In this document: positions 41,861 to 50,282 of the stretch, one piece after another
Layout: every line of letters begins with the position of its first letter
Numbering within the stretch: the stretch's first letter is position 1
Origin: Flavobacterium terrigena
GTDB lineage: Bacteria; Bacteroidota; Bacteroidia; Flavobacteriales; Flavobacteriaceae
Assembly: GCF_900108955.1 (NCBI RefSeq)
Contig: NZ_FNYA01000001.1
Location: 248,001-312,000, forward strand
Reading direction: 5' to 3'
DNA length: 64,000 nucleotides
Notes under the pieces: model-generated
The model's database searches: none
Told to the model about the DNA's origin: nothing
What the model saw: the letters and a program-made list of their open reading frames with translations, nothing else
Program-made: the position numbers and the translations under genes

Positions 41861-43405
41861 ATGCTGGATTTAACTAAATCATTCAAAGATATATTAAATT
41901 TAAATTTACCTTTAGCTATTCACAAAAGCCAAAGACCCTATGTTTGGGACACTGACAAAGTAAATCGCTTAATTGAAGATTTAGAAGATTTCAAAAAAAG
42001 ATGCGATAAAAAATCATTTAATAGCTTGAATTATTACATGAGTACGATAGTCCTCTTCAAAAATACAGAGGGCAAAAATCAACTTGAAATTATTGATGGT
42101 CAGCAAAGAATTACAACTTTACTTTTATTAGACTATTTCGCTAATGGTGCTCAATCAATTTTAAAAAGTAATCCAGAAAGTGTAATTTTTGAGTATAGTT
42201 CAAATATTTCAGCTCAAAATATTCAAAAAGTAAAATTGTTTTTAAAACAAGATGATGTTTTTAATAGATTACTCTCAATAAAAGACATTATAAACAAAAG
42301 ATTAATATTTACGGTAGTAGAAGTTGAGACTGAAGACGAAGCGTTTACCTATTTTGACACACAAAATAATAGAGGAAAAAAACCAAGTATTGATGTAGTG
42401 TTGAAAGCTGTTCATCTCAGAGGGATTATAAAAGATGAAGAGCTACAAAAAGAATGTGCTGAGAAATGGGAAAGCATTGAACGTTTTGCCTTTCATGGTA
42501 TTAACATTCCAGGTGAATCTGATGGATTTTTATATCCATTTATAAAATGTTTTTTATGGAGAAGCAGAACATGGAAGTTTAATAAAGCGTCATTTAGCAA
42601 TGATAATAAAATTGAAAACACTTTTAGCAGACGTTTATCAAGTTCCGATAACAATATTATAGGGTTTTATCCTCAAAATAATATTTTTAATAATCAAGAA
42701 CTTCAAATTATTGATGGTTCATTATTTTATACTCCTAACCCAATTAATATTTCTAATTTAAATAAAGTTGAAAACCTTCCATTTCAATTACGACAACCTT
42801 TAAAAAAAGGTTTAACATTTTTTCTATATCTTGAAAAATACGCTTTAATCTATAAACGATTATTCACAGAAAATGAAAATGAGTATTCTGAAGAAATAAA
42901 TTTATTTAAAACATTTTATAAAAAAATATACAATTCACATTCAGAATATATGAAGCAATACTATATGCTTTGTATTATGATGTACTTTGATAAATTTAAT
43001 GAAGTTAACTTACTACATTTTGCATACGCATTAGACTATCTAGTCGGTGCCGAACGCATATCAAACTATTATATCTTTGATGTAAAGTATAAAAATATTA
43101 ATAATAATTACAATGTCTTAGATGCAATACAAATGGCTTATAGTCCAAAAGAAGTAATAGATTTTATAGTAAATAATAAAGAAATTGAAACAAAAAAAAT
43201 TGGAGCAATTAACAAAGTAATTACCACTTATTTGTACGATACGAAACATTACTATGAAGGAGGAATAAAGAAGCAAGTCCCATATAGAATAACAGAAACC
43301 GCAACTGATAACGAAAATGAAATTACAAAAATTGATTTAATAAAAGAACTTAATCAGTTGGTTGAAAAAAGGAAAAGTTGGTTGTTAAATAAAATTAATA
43401 CATGA
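41861..43405 (+). CDS. DUF262 protein (GmrS-like) without a visible nuclease domain
   Basis: 514 residues. The N-terminal DUF262 motif LPLAIHKSQRPYVWD is followed by IIDGQQRITTLLLL (DGQQR at 79-83), and DTQNNRGKKPSIDVV at the start of the helical part, all typical of the nucleotide-dependent GmrS half of type IV restriction enzymes. The C-terminal region shows no HNH/DUF1524 His-x-x-Pro signature, so it should work with the next protein. Their genes overlap by 4 nt (ATGA). Role: recognition or NTP-dependent regulation in a modified-DNA restriction-like system; inference from the family. Confidence 0.87.
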   Translation: MLDLTKSFKDILNLNLPLAIHKSQRPYVWDTDKVNRLIEDLEDFKKRCDKKSFNSLNYYMSTIVLFKNTEGKNQLEIIDGQQRITTLLLLDYFANGAQSILKSNPESVIFEYSSNISAQNIQKVKLFLKQDDVFNRLLSIKDIINKRLIFTVVEVETEDEAFTYFDTQNNRGKKPSIDVVLKAVHLRGIIKDEELQKECAEKWESIERFAFHGINIPGESDGFLYPFIKCFLWRSRTWKFNKASFSNDNKIENTFSRRLSSSDNNIIGFYPQNNIFNNQELQIIDGSLFYTPNPINISNLNKVENLPFQLRQPLKKGLTFFLYLEKYALIYKRLFTENENEYSEEINLFKTFYKKIYNSHSEYMKQYYMLCIMMYFDKFNEVNLLHFAYALDYLVGAERISNYYIFDVKYKNINNNYNVLDAIQMAYSPKEVIDFIVNNKEIETKKIGAINKVITTYLYDTKHYYEGGIKKQVPYRITETATDNENEITKIDLIKELNQLVEKRKSWLLNKINT

Positions 43406-45489
43406 TAAAAGAATTCAAATCAAATAAAAGTTCATTGGCTGAAATTGTAGATAATAATTTACAGTTTAATATTCCAATATATCAACGTTTATATGTATGG
43501 GACAATGATATAGTAAAAGTATTTTTAACTGATTTAAAAAATGCTTTTTTTGAGGATAATAAAAAAGATTATTTTATTGGAAGTATCGTTTATGTAAAAA
43601 ACAAAGATGGTATTTATGATTTAATTGATGGCCAACAACGAAATACAACTTTGTGGTTAATAAGTAATGTATTGGGTTATGACTTGGATAATTTTGCCTT
43701 TGTTAATGACCAAAAAATGCGTTTAAATTTTTCTATTCGAAAAAAAGTAACTGAATATTTTAATTATTTACGTAATACGAGGGATTCTATTACATTAGAA
43801 ATTTTTGAAGACGAAGAGGATTTAGTTAATATTTCTAAAGCTTTTATACAAATTAAAGCTTTTATAGAAAATGAGGAAAATGACCTTTTTGATAAAAAAA
43901 GTGAATTTGCAACTTTCATTTTTAATCATGTAAAATTGATTTGTACTGAGGTTCCTTCTGAAACAGATTTAACGAAGTTATTTGAAGTTATAAATGCTAG
44001 AGGTGTTCAATTAAGACAAGATGAAATATTAAAAGCAAAATTGCTCGCAATTATTAACAAAGATTCAATTTACAAGCAAAAAACAGGGAACTTATCCAAA
44101 CTTTGGGAAGCATGTGCTGATATGGATGGATATGTTGCGTTTAACTTAAAGAATCAATTAGGAAATGATATAACATGGAAATCTTTGCTAAATGATGAAG
44201 AAATAAACGAGGAAACATCTGATGTTAGTATAAAAAAATTTGACAGTGTATTTTTTAAAAACTTTATTGAAGATGAAAAACATAATAGTCAAGATGTAAA
44301 CAAGCCGTTTAGTTTAGCAAGTTTATTAGAAAATGATGAGTATGTAAATAATCATGATGTTACAAAACAGTATGAAGGACATCAAACAATAAGCTCTATT
44401 ATTTCTTTTCCAATGCTTCTATTACATACTTTAAGAATATTTTTAAGGGAGCATAACCATCAAGACATTCCTTTTTTTAATGAAAAAAAAATAATTTCAA
44501 TTTTTGATGACAGTTTTTTTAAAAATGAAAAATTACTTAAAGACTATGGTGATAATATGTCAAAAATTGTGTTAGATTTTTTGGAATGTCTATGGAATGT
44601 AAAAGTAATTTTTGATAATAATGTTGTTAAATGGATTTCAAGTGAAAATGAGAAAGAATTGAACTTTGTAAAACTTTATTTCACAAAAAATAAAGATGTT
44701 GAATATCCAAAATTAGACAAGTCTGAATATGATAGTTTTACTGCTTTACAAGCAATGTTATATCATTCTCAGGAAATGATAACTCAGTTTTGGTTAACGC
44801 CATATCTTCATTATCATTTAAAAAGCTCAACTTTAAAATTATCAGATTCGTTTGAGTATTTAAGAAAACTGGATAATAAACTATTGAGTTGTACTTATAC
44901 TAAGGGAGATTTAAAAGAAAGGTCTTTACAATTAATGATAAATTTTAATTCGACTGAGAAAATGATTTTTAATTCAAACCGTTTTCTAACTAATAGTGGG
45001 AATGAATTAGGAGTAAAATTTCCTCATTATTGGTTTTACAAACTAGAATATGTTCTTTTATACCAATTTTTCACAAATGAAAATTTCCTATTTGAATTTC
45101 AAAAAAATAGTTCGAGTTTCACTAACTATAATAAAATAACCCATAAAGAGTTATGGAAAAATTATAGGATAACTGCAAAAAATTCTGTTGAACATATTTC
45201 ACCTCAAAATCCAAGTTTTGAAAAAGATAAATTATGTGCTAACTTTTTAAATCACTTTGGTAATTTAGCTTTAGTAACCAGAAGTATTAATTCAAGTTAC
45301 AGTAATAATGCATTTGATGTGAAACGCATCAAATTTGAAGACAATTTAAAAAAAAACAGAATTGATGCTTTAAAACTTTATTTAATTTATCAAAACTGGA
45401 ATGAAAGTACATGGAATGATACTTCAGCAGAAAAACACCAAAATGAGATGTCATTAGTCTTGGAAAAATATTTTATTGAAAATATTTAA
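43402..45489 (+). CDS. DUF262 + DUF1524 protein (GmrSD-like nuclease)
   Basis: 695 residues. DUF262 motif FNIPIYQRLYVWD then LIDGQQRNTTLWLI (DGQQR at 76-80), a FEVINARGVQLRQDEILKAK block, a long middle region, and a C-terminal DUF1524 His-Me nuclease signature VEHISPQNP (about 596-604) followed by NHFGNLALVTRSIN and SSYSNNAFDVKR. This is the architecture of fused GmrSD enzymes that cut modified phage DNA in an NTP-dependent manner. Together with the DUF262-only protein encoded upstream (4-nt overlap) it probably forms a two-component nuclease. Target modification unknown. Confidence 0.9.
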   Translation: MIKEFKSNKSSLAEIVDNNLQFNIPIYQRLYVWDNDIVKVFLTDLKNAFFEDNKKDYFIGSIVYVKNKDGIYDLIDGQQRNTTLWLISNVLGYDLDNFAFVNDQKMRLNFSIRKKVTEYFNYLRNTRDSITLEIFEDEEDLVNISKAFIQIKAFIENEENDLFDKKSEFATFIFNHVKLICTEVPSETDLTKLFEVINARGVQLRQDEILKAKLLAIINKDSIYKQKTGNLSKLWEACADMDGYVAFNLKNQLGNDITWKSLLNDEEINEETSDVSIKKFDSVFFKNFIEDEKHNSQDVNKPFSLASLLENDEYVNNHDVTKQYEGHQTISSIISFPMLLLHTLRIFLREHNHQDIPFFNEKKIISIFDDSFFKNEKLLKDYGDNMSKIVLDFLECLWNVKVIFDNNVVKWISSENEKELNFVKLYFTKNKDVEYPKLDKSEYDSFTALQAMLYHSQEMITQFWLTPYLHYHLKSSTLKLSDSFEYLRKLDNKLLSCTYTKGDLKERSLQLMINFNSTEKMIFNSNRFLTNSGNELGVKFPHYWFYKLEYVLLYQFFTNENFLFEFQKNSSSFTNYNKITHKELWKNYRITAKNSVEHISPQNPSFEKDKLCANFLNHFGNLALVTRSINSSYSNNAFDVKRIKFEDNLKKNRIDALKLYLIYQNWNESTWNDTSAEKHQNEMSLVLEKYFIENI

Positions 45490-45524
45490 ATCATGTGTAA
45501 TTATGAAAAGAGCAATTTATTCTT

Positions 45525-45560
45525 TCCGCCACATTTTGACGGAGTAAAATACTACTTTAG
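45525..45560 (+). promoter_or_regulatory. Operator site 2 and -7 box ahead of the WYL regulator gene
   Basis: TCCGCCACATTTTGACGGA (45525-45543): the C:G pair at positions 3/17 replaces the T:A pair of site 1, so the inverted repeat is kept. TACTTTAG follows 9 nt later (45553-45560). The position before the WYL gene suggests autoregulation. Confidence 0.72.
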
Positions 45561-45582
45561 CAAAATATAAACAAAAAGAAAC

Positions 45583-46479
45583 ATGGCAAAAGTTGGCTTC
45601 ATAAAACGATATTTATACATTGTTGACAGATTACAATCTGTACCGAGTGACTTTCACGAACTGCATAAATATGTAATGACCCGATTGGGAAATGACGACA
45701 TTGATGCAACTTTCGAATTTTCGACACGTACTTTTGATAGAGATAAAAAAGATATTTTTGATTTATTCGGGATATTAATTCAGTATAATAGAAAAGAAAA
45801 AGTGTATTATATTGATGATGAAATTGAAGACACCTCTGTATCAAGAATGTTAGAAGCTTTTTCTATCCATCAGGTTTTAAAAGAAGGAAATAAAATTTCT
45901 CCAAGTATATACTTAGAAAATAGAAAACCCACAGGAACACATTTGATAAATGGAATTTTATATGCTATCCAAAACCATTTACAAGTTTCTTTTACCCATA
46001 CCAAATTTTGGGATGTTGAAACCACACTCCGAGTTGTGAAACCTATTGCGATAAAAGAATCGCAACATCGTTGGTATTTAATTGCTCAGGATAACAAAGA
46101 TGGTGAAATTAAAAATTTTGGCTTCGATAGAATTTCAGATTTAAGAATTTCAGATACAAAATTCAAACCTATTATTTATAATATTGAAAAGGCTTATCAA
46201 CATGCATTTGGAGTTGAAACCTATGCACCTGCACAAAAGGTAGTATTAGAATTTTCATGGCAACAGGGTAACTATATAAAATCTTTTTCTTTACATAAAT
46301 CTCAAAAAATTGTTTTGGACAATGAAGAAAAATTAATTGTGGAATTACTAATTCATCCTACCAACGATTTTATAATGGAATTGATGCGATTTGGTGCCGA
46401 AGTAAAAGTAATTGAACCAGAAGTATTACGTAATACAATCAAAGACAGAGTAACTCAAATGATAAAACTATATAAATAA
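45583..46479 (+). CDS. WYL-domain transcriptional regulator
   Basis: 298 residues. N-terminal winged HTH (about 5-75: RYLYIVDRLQS, TRTFDRDKKDI with the recognition-helix pattern), a WYL domain (about 125-200) with the motif RWYLIAQDNKDGEI and GFDRISDLRIS, and a C-terminal WCX extension (FGAEVKVIEPEVLRNTIKDRV). Such proteins commonly repress defence genes and respond to nucleotide or DNA ligands. It is under operator site 2 and precedes the DEDDh exonuclease gene by 1 nt. The same operator stands before three other units, so this is the best candidate for the shared repressor. Confidence 0.9.
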   Translation: MAKVGFIKRYLYIVDRLQSVPSDFHELHKYVMTRLGNDDIDATFEFSTRTFDRDKKDIFDLFGILIQYNRKEKVYYIDDEIEDTSVSRMLEAFSIHQVLKEGNKISPSIYLENRKPTGTHLINGILYAIQNHLQVSFTHTKFWDVETTLRVVKPIAIKESQHRWYLIAQDNKDGEIKNFGFDRISDLRISDTKFKPIIYNIEKAYQHAFGVETYAPAQKVVLEFSWQQGNYIKSFSLHKSQKIVLDNEEKLIVELLIHPTNDFIMELMRFGAEVKVIEPEVLRNTIKDRVTQMIKLYK

Positions 46480-46480
46480 G

Positions 46481-46960
46481 ATGAATACTTTCACCGCCAT
46501 AGATTTTGAAACGGCACAGGGCTACCGTTGGAGTATTTGTCAAGTAGGGCTTATTAGAGTTGAAAATGGTATTATAACCAAAGAACTAGATATTTTAGTG
46601 CAGCCACCTAATAATTATTATTGGACAAATTTCACCAACATTCATGGTATTTCAGCAAAAGACACACGCTTCTCTCCTACTTTTAATCAGGTTTGGCATC
46701 AGATAGAACCATATATTAAAAACCAAAATGTGATTGCTCACAATGGTTTTGGTTTTGATTTTCCAGTTTTAAGTAAAACATTGGAATTTTATAATATGAC
46801 AACACCTGATTATAATAAATTTTGCACTTATAAAATATATAAATCAAATTTGGCTAATTTGTGCAAAGAGTACAACATACCATTGAATCATCACGATGCT
46901 TTGAGTGATGCAAAGGCATGTGCAAAACTATTTTTAAACCATTTGGAAACCAAAGGATGA
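46481..46960 (+). CDS. 3'-5' exonuclease, DnaQ/DEDDh family
   Basis: 159 residues. ExoI DFETA, with Asp and Glu near residues 8-10 (FTAIDFETAQG), ExoII VIAHNGFGFDFPVL with the second Asp, and ExoIII HHDALSDAKACAKLF with the DEDDh His and last Asp: all catalytic residues present. It is a free-standing single-domain exonuclease, not linked to a polymerase. Start codon is 1 nt after the WYL stop, so the two are co-translated. In defence loci such enzymes trim DNA or RNA ends; here the substrate is unknown. The terminator at 46994 ends the unit. Confidence 0.9.
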   Translation: MNTFTAIDFETAQGYRWSICQVGLIRVENGIITKELDILVQPPNNYYWTNFTNIHGISAKDTRFSPTFNQVWHQIEPYIKNQNVIAHNGFGFDFPVLSKTLEFYNMTTPDYNKFCTYKIYKSNLANLCKEYNIPLNHHDALSDAKACAKLFLNHLETKG

Positions 46961-46993
46961 TATTCAAATTCGCTTTAAAAAATATTTTTAAAA

Positions 46994-47021
46994 ACGACAC
47001 TCTAAAGTGTCGTTTTTTTTT
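46994..47021 (+). terminator. Rho-independent terminator after the exonuclease gene
   Basis: Stem ACGACACT (46994-47001) / AGTGTCGT (47006-47013), loop CTAA, then nine T. It separates unit 2 from the promoter of unit 3. Confidence 0.9.
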
Positions 47022-47036
47022 ATCCTATAATTTCAC

Positions 47037-47072
47037 TCAGCCGTACTTTGTCTGTTGCTCCAATTATTTTTG
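47037..47072 (+). promoter_or_regulatory. Operator site 3 and -7 box
   Basis: TCAGCCGTACTTTGTCTGT (47037-47055); the 3/17 pair is now A:T, again complementary. A consensus TATTTTTG -7 box begins exactly 9 nt later (47065-47072), 26 nt ahead of the 47099 start. Confidence 0.65.
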
Positions 47073-47098
47073 TCCTGTAACAATTAAAAAACAAAATT

Positions 47099-47329
47099 AT
47101 GGGACAAATGATCCAATTAGATGATGAATTAATTCGCATCAACACTTCAAAAAATTGTATTGAATATTCAAACAATAATGGTAGGAGCTGGCACAATAGA
47201 AGCATGGCGTCTTCAATGATGGGAACTATGCAAGACTTAATTAATAATGGAAAAGAACTACTTGTTACTACTTCGAAAGGTTTATATTACTCCTCTAATA
47301 AAGGGAGATCTTGGCATAAAAGAAGTTAA
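47099..47329 (+). CDS. 76-residue Asp-box-like mini-protein
   Basis: 76 residues containing two Asp-box (BNR)-like motifs, EYSNNNGRSWHNR (about 22-34) and YYSSNKGRSWHKR (about 63-75). The pattern S-x-N-x-G-x-x-W is normally found in multi-bladed propellers; two motifs in 76 residues cannot make a propeller alone, so oligomerisation or a vestigial role is likely. There is no signal peptide. It is the first gene of the unit controlled by site 3, 5 nt before the unknown 382-residue gene. Similar small proteins occur in Flavobacterium accessory regions, function unknown. Confidence 0.78.
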   Translation: MGQMIQLDDELIRINTSKNCIEYSNNNGRSWHNRSMASSMMGTMQDLINNGKELLVTTSKGLYYSSNKGRSWHKRS

Positions 47330-47334
47330 TTGAT

Positions 47335-48483
47335 ATGATAGTATATTACTGCTTTTTGGAGGTTTTTGATGAGGAAATCGGAAAATGGGAACATGTTAAG
47401 AATCCTAATCAACATTCTGAAGATTTACATTATGGTCAGTTTTTCACTGAAATTGATAGAGAAAGTTTGTTCTTCTTTTTTCAAGATTTAGAAAACCAAC
47501 AAGAAGCAGTACTTCTTCCAAAATGGAGAGGTTTGCCAAATGATGCATCGAATTATGTAATAAAAAATTATAACCATCTTGTTGAAGAAGTAAAATTTTG
47601 TAATGCAGTATCCTATTTTCATCTTAACGAACTCTTAGATTTTGAATATGACAACACATTTAACCTCTACAAACTACCAAAATGGGAATACAAAAATTTT
47701 AAAGAGTATAGTTACGAAGACAAATTGATAAATAATCAAAAACAAATTTCATATAGAAATTATTTAAGGAATCCTTTTTTTGATGACTTAAATTTCATCA
47801 AACAATTTGAGCGTTTTGGAAAGTGTAGAATAATTTATTTTGTAGATACTAATGATAGATTTTTTGCAGACATAATAGAACCTGAACCTTATTTTAAAAG
47901 CAATAATCAAACAGAAATTGAAATAGATATCATTGAAGATGATCATGTTAGAATTGACTTATCTAATTATATAATGTTGAGGCTTTTTATTGAAAAAAAT
48001 ATGACTATTCAAAATGAAGAAGTTGTTGAAAGAATGGAAAATTTAGGAATCAAAATAAGAGATATCTTTTTAGATTATTTAAATGAAACTATTCCTATAC
48101 AAGAATATATTATAAATAACGCTAAGCTAACGCAACGCTTTTGGATCTTAGAAAAACTTTTTGCATTTGGTTATCATAATGGAGAAGTTAATAAGGAATC
48201 AATTAAAGATTTTTGTGGAGATTCTCCTATTTTTAATGATGAAAGTATTGAAGCAACTGAACACTTTTCAATGTATGATTATGAAGTTGAAGTAGATTGT
48301 GGTCGCTATTCATTTAAGAACCTATTTGAGTTTGAAAAATTTAAATTAATCTTGCGTGGATTTTGTGACAAATGGGAAAGAGAAATACAAATAATGTCGT
48401 GGTTGTTTACAAAAATAAAAAAAACCGATAATTATGAGAGATTTTTAATAGAACTTAAAGAAAAATTAAAGAATAGGAAATAA
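47335..48483 (+). CDS. Unknown 382-residue protein
   Basis: 382 residues, acidic, no signal peptide or membrane helix, no motif that I recognise. It mixes aromatic-rich strands (VYYCFLEVFDE, CRIIYFVDTNDRFFADIIEPEP) with a helical C-terminal half (VVERMENLGIKIRDIFLDYL; LRGFCDKWEREIQIMSWLF). A strand-rich N-terminal half plus helical part is compatible with a sensor or effector protein in defence islands, but I make no assignment. It shares a transcript with the Asp-box mini-protein and ends in a terminator just upstream of operator site 4. Confidence 0.8.
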   Translation: MIVYYCFLEVFDEEIGKWEHVKNPNQHSEDLHYGQFFTEIDRESLFFFFQDLENQQEAVLLPKWRGLPNDASNYVIKNYNHLVEEVKFCNAVSYFHLNELLDFEYDNTFNLYKLPKWEYKNFKEYSYEDKLINNQKQISYRNYLRNPFFDDLNFIKQFERFGKCRIIYFVDTNDRFFADIIEPEPYFKSNNQTEIEIDIIEDDHVRIDLSNYIMLRLFIEKNMTIQNEEVVERMENLGIKIRDIFLDYLNETIPIQEYIINNAKLTQRFWILEKLFAFGYHNGEVNKESIKDFCGDSPIFNDESIEATEHFSMYDYEVEVDCGRYSFKNLFEFEKFKLILRGFCDKWEREIQIMSWLFTKIKKTDNYERFLIELKEKLKNRK

Positions 48484-48509
48484 TACTATATAAGTATTAT
48501 TCTTTTTTT
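48481..48509 (+). terminator. Terminator of unit 3
   Basis: Stem TAATACT (48481-48487) / AGTATTA (48493-48499), then a T-run. It overlaps the stop codon of the 382-residue gene and touches operator site 4. Confidence 0.7.
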
Positions 48510-48510
48510 A

Positions 48511-48546
48511 ACCGTCACGCTTTGGCGGCATTGATATCTAAGTTTG
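48511..48546 (+). promoter_or_regulatory. Operator site 4 and -7 box
   Basis: ACCGTCACGCTTTGGCGGC (48511-48529), with inner pairs C:G at 2/18 and 3/17, G:C at 4/16 and C:G at 6/14; only the outermost pair is lost. A TAAGTTTG -7 box starts 9 nt later (48539-48546). The predicted start of transcription (about 48553) nearly coincides with the ATG at 48554. Confidence 0.65.
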
Positions 48547-48553
48547 TGCCTTA

Positions 48554-48850
48554 ATGTTTAAGAATATGATACACAATTTTCAAGAATTACTCATTTTAGT
48601 AAACCATTGTAACAATCAAATAGTTAGTCTTAAAGCCGAAATAAAATACGCTGAATGGAAGTCTGATTTCAAAAAGATTGCAGAATTAGGAGCAAAAGAA
48701 ACATTACTTCAAATAAAAATTAAGGAATATATCAATACCTATAAATCCAAAATAGAAAACAATTATTTAGAAAGTAGAATTTTCGGAAGCAAGCTCTCTA
48801 TCCTAGAAAATCATTACCAAATAGAAAAACAACAGTTATGGAGGAAATAA
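48554..48850 (+). CDS. Small helical protein, unit 4
   Basis: 98 residues; a second ATG at 48566 would give 94 and leave a short leader after the predicted transcription start (about 48553), so it may be the true start. The protein is highly charged and helical (NNQIVSLKAEIKYAEWKSDFK, then GAKETLLQIKIKEYI). No named family. Its last 13 nt overlap the start of the next gene (ATG at 48838). Confidence 0.65.
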   Translation: MFKNMIHNFQELLILVNHCNNQIVSLKAEIKYAEWKSDFKKIAELGAKETLLQIKIKEYINTYKSKIENNYLESRIFGSKLSILENHYQIEKQQLWRK

Positions 48851-49263
48851 TCTATTGTGTTGAAATCCTAAAGCAAAAATATGAACTTTTAAATAAAGAT
48901 CGGAAGTTTTTCTTTAGAATTCAGCGTTTTGAAGAATGTGCTTTTTTAAGACATAATGAAAAACAGATTGAAGTAATAGTAAAAAAATTATTGGAAGAAT
49001 GTAAAATAATATTAGTGAATTCTGAATGCGAAGGAAATAGTGAATTATTAACCCGCTACAATACATTATTAAGTTATTTTGATTTGGATTTTGATACAAG
49101 GAAAGCTAAATTAGAAATGCAGTTATCCATTCAAAAAAAGAACCTTAAATCAATATCGGCCATTTTTAATTTCCGAACTGCAAATCGAATCCGAGAGGAA
49201 ATAAAAGAAACGGAAAAAGAATTAGTAAAAATTAAAGCTTTAATCAAAGGAGAAAATCTATAA
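48838..49263 (+). CDS. Coiled-coil protein, unit 4
   Basis: 141 residues, nearly all charged helices (LDFDTRKAKLEMQLSIQKKN, then IREEIKETEKELVKIKALIK); Cys residues at ECAFL and SECEG. Overlap with the upstream gene indicates coupled translation. No family recognised; possibly a partner of the preceding protein. Confidence 0.7.
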   Translation: MEEIIYCVEILKQKYELLNKDRKFFFRIQRFEECAFLRHNEKQIEVIVKKLLEECKIILVNSECEGNSELLTRYNTLLSYFDLDFDTRKAKLEMQLSIQKKNLKSISAIFNFRTANRIREEIKETEKELVKIKALIKGENL

Positions 49264-49297
49264 CACTCAATTAAAAAGAACTGAATAAATAAATCAA

Positions 49298-49864
49298 GTG
49301 TCAACAAATAAACTCAAAATAAACCTTTTAGGAGAAGCTTGGAATATAAAACAAATGGTATTTTCCAATGAGCTTTTACATACTTTTGAGGAAGTTGCTG
49401 CAAGAATGAAACAACCTTTGACGGATGCTCTTATTGATCCTTTCTTTTATCATTATCTCAAAAACAAAACCATACAATCTATTGATGATTTACAAGGAAA
49501 CTCTGTAGAAGGGCTTATTAATTCACCAAAAAATCAAATAGAAATTTGGTATAAAAACAAAAAGATTAAAAAACTAAAAATCAATGATTTAAAAGAGGAG
49601 CTATTACTTTTCCCATTGTATAACACAACAATACAAAAGTCAAATATCAATTTAGAAAATGGTATTTATATTGAACAGAAAGAAATAGGTTTAATTGGTA
49701 GTTTTGAAATTCATACTGATAATTTTATTATTGATGAATTAGAATTTCAGTTACTTCAAACAAACGAACAAACTATTTTAGAAAAGCTGGTTTATAAAAA
49801 TCAAGTTTTAGTTTGTAAGAGGAAAGACTCACTAATTACTTTTCAAAATTGTTTTGAAATTTGA
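49298..49864 (+). CDS. Unknown 188-residue protein, unit 4
   Basis: 188 residues starting at GTG 49298; a stop 9-12 nt upstream leaves no earlier option. Pattern: short N-terminal helices (FSNELLHTFEEVAARMKQPL), then beta strands (NQIEIWYKNKKIKKLKIND) and a C-terminal strand-rich end. No motif recognised. It completes the unit under operator site 4 and ends in a weak terminator (49871-49898). Confidence 0.66.
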   Translation: MSTNKLKINLLGEAWNIKQMVFSNELLHTFEEVAARMKQPLTDALIDPFFYHYLKNKTIQSIDDLQGNSVEGLINSPKNQIEIWYKNKKIKKLKINDLKEELLLFPLYNTTIQKSNINLENGIYIEQKEIGLIGSFEIHTDNFIIDELEFQLLQTNEQTILEKLVYKNQVLVCKRKDSLITFQNCFEI

Positions 49865-49870
49865 TAATTA

Positions 49871-49898
49871 AAAATCGCTCTAATAGAACGATTTTTTT
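49871..49898 (+). terminator. Terminator of unit 4
   Basis: Stem AATCG-TCT / AGA-CGATT with one mismatch, then seven T. A second, similar hairpin, AAATCGC-CT / AG-GCGATTT, follows at 49957-49980. Confidence 0.6.
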
Positions 49899-49912
49899 AT
49901 TTTTACGAGAAT

Positions 49913-49945
49913 AACCCTCGCAGGGTTCAAAACCCTTCGAGGGTT
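49913..49945. repeat. 33-nt nested palindrome
   Basis: Arms AACCCTCGCAGGGTT and AACCCTTCGAGGGTT with one mismatch, loop CAA; same family as 31631 and 40162. Confidence 0.8.
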
Positions 49946-50110
49946 GTTAAAAATGAAAATCGCCCTGTGTAGAGCGATTTATTTTAGATGAATATTAATT
50001 GAAGGGGTTATTATTTTTTTGTTGGCTGAGGCTGTCACACTGAACATGTCGAAGTATCAAAGCCAATCTATAGATTGTAAGTATTTAGAATAACAGAGAC
50101 AAATTTACTT

Positions 50111-50176
50111 CTAAAAAACCATCTGTATAAGCGTAAAACTACCTGATTTTTTTAGTAGGTAGTTTTACTTGGTTTT
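50111..50176. repeat. Copy 1 of a hairpin repeat flanking the 50283 gene
   Basis: Contains AAAACTACCT / AGGTAGTTTT (perfect 10-bp stem) around GATTTTTTTAGT, with AAGCGT upstream. A diverged copy lies at 51735-51800 in the same orientation on the other side of the gene, with AATTACCT / AGGTATTT. Confidence 0.65.
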
Positions 50177-50282
50177 TTGTTAGATTACTTCGGAACAGAA
50201 TGACAAGTTTCTATAAAAAAAACCTCCAAGAGTTTTGAACTCTTGAAGGGTAGCATTAAATATTTTATCTTATTCCGGAAAA

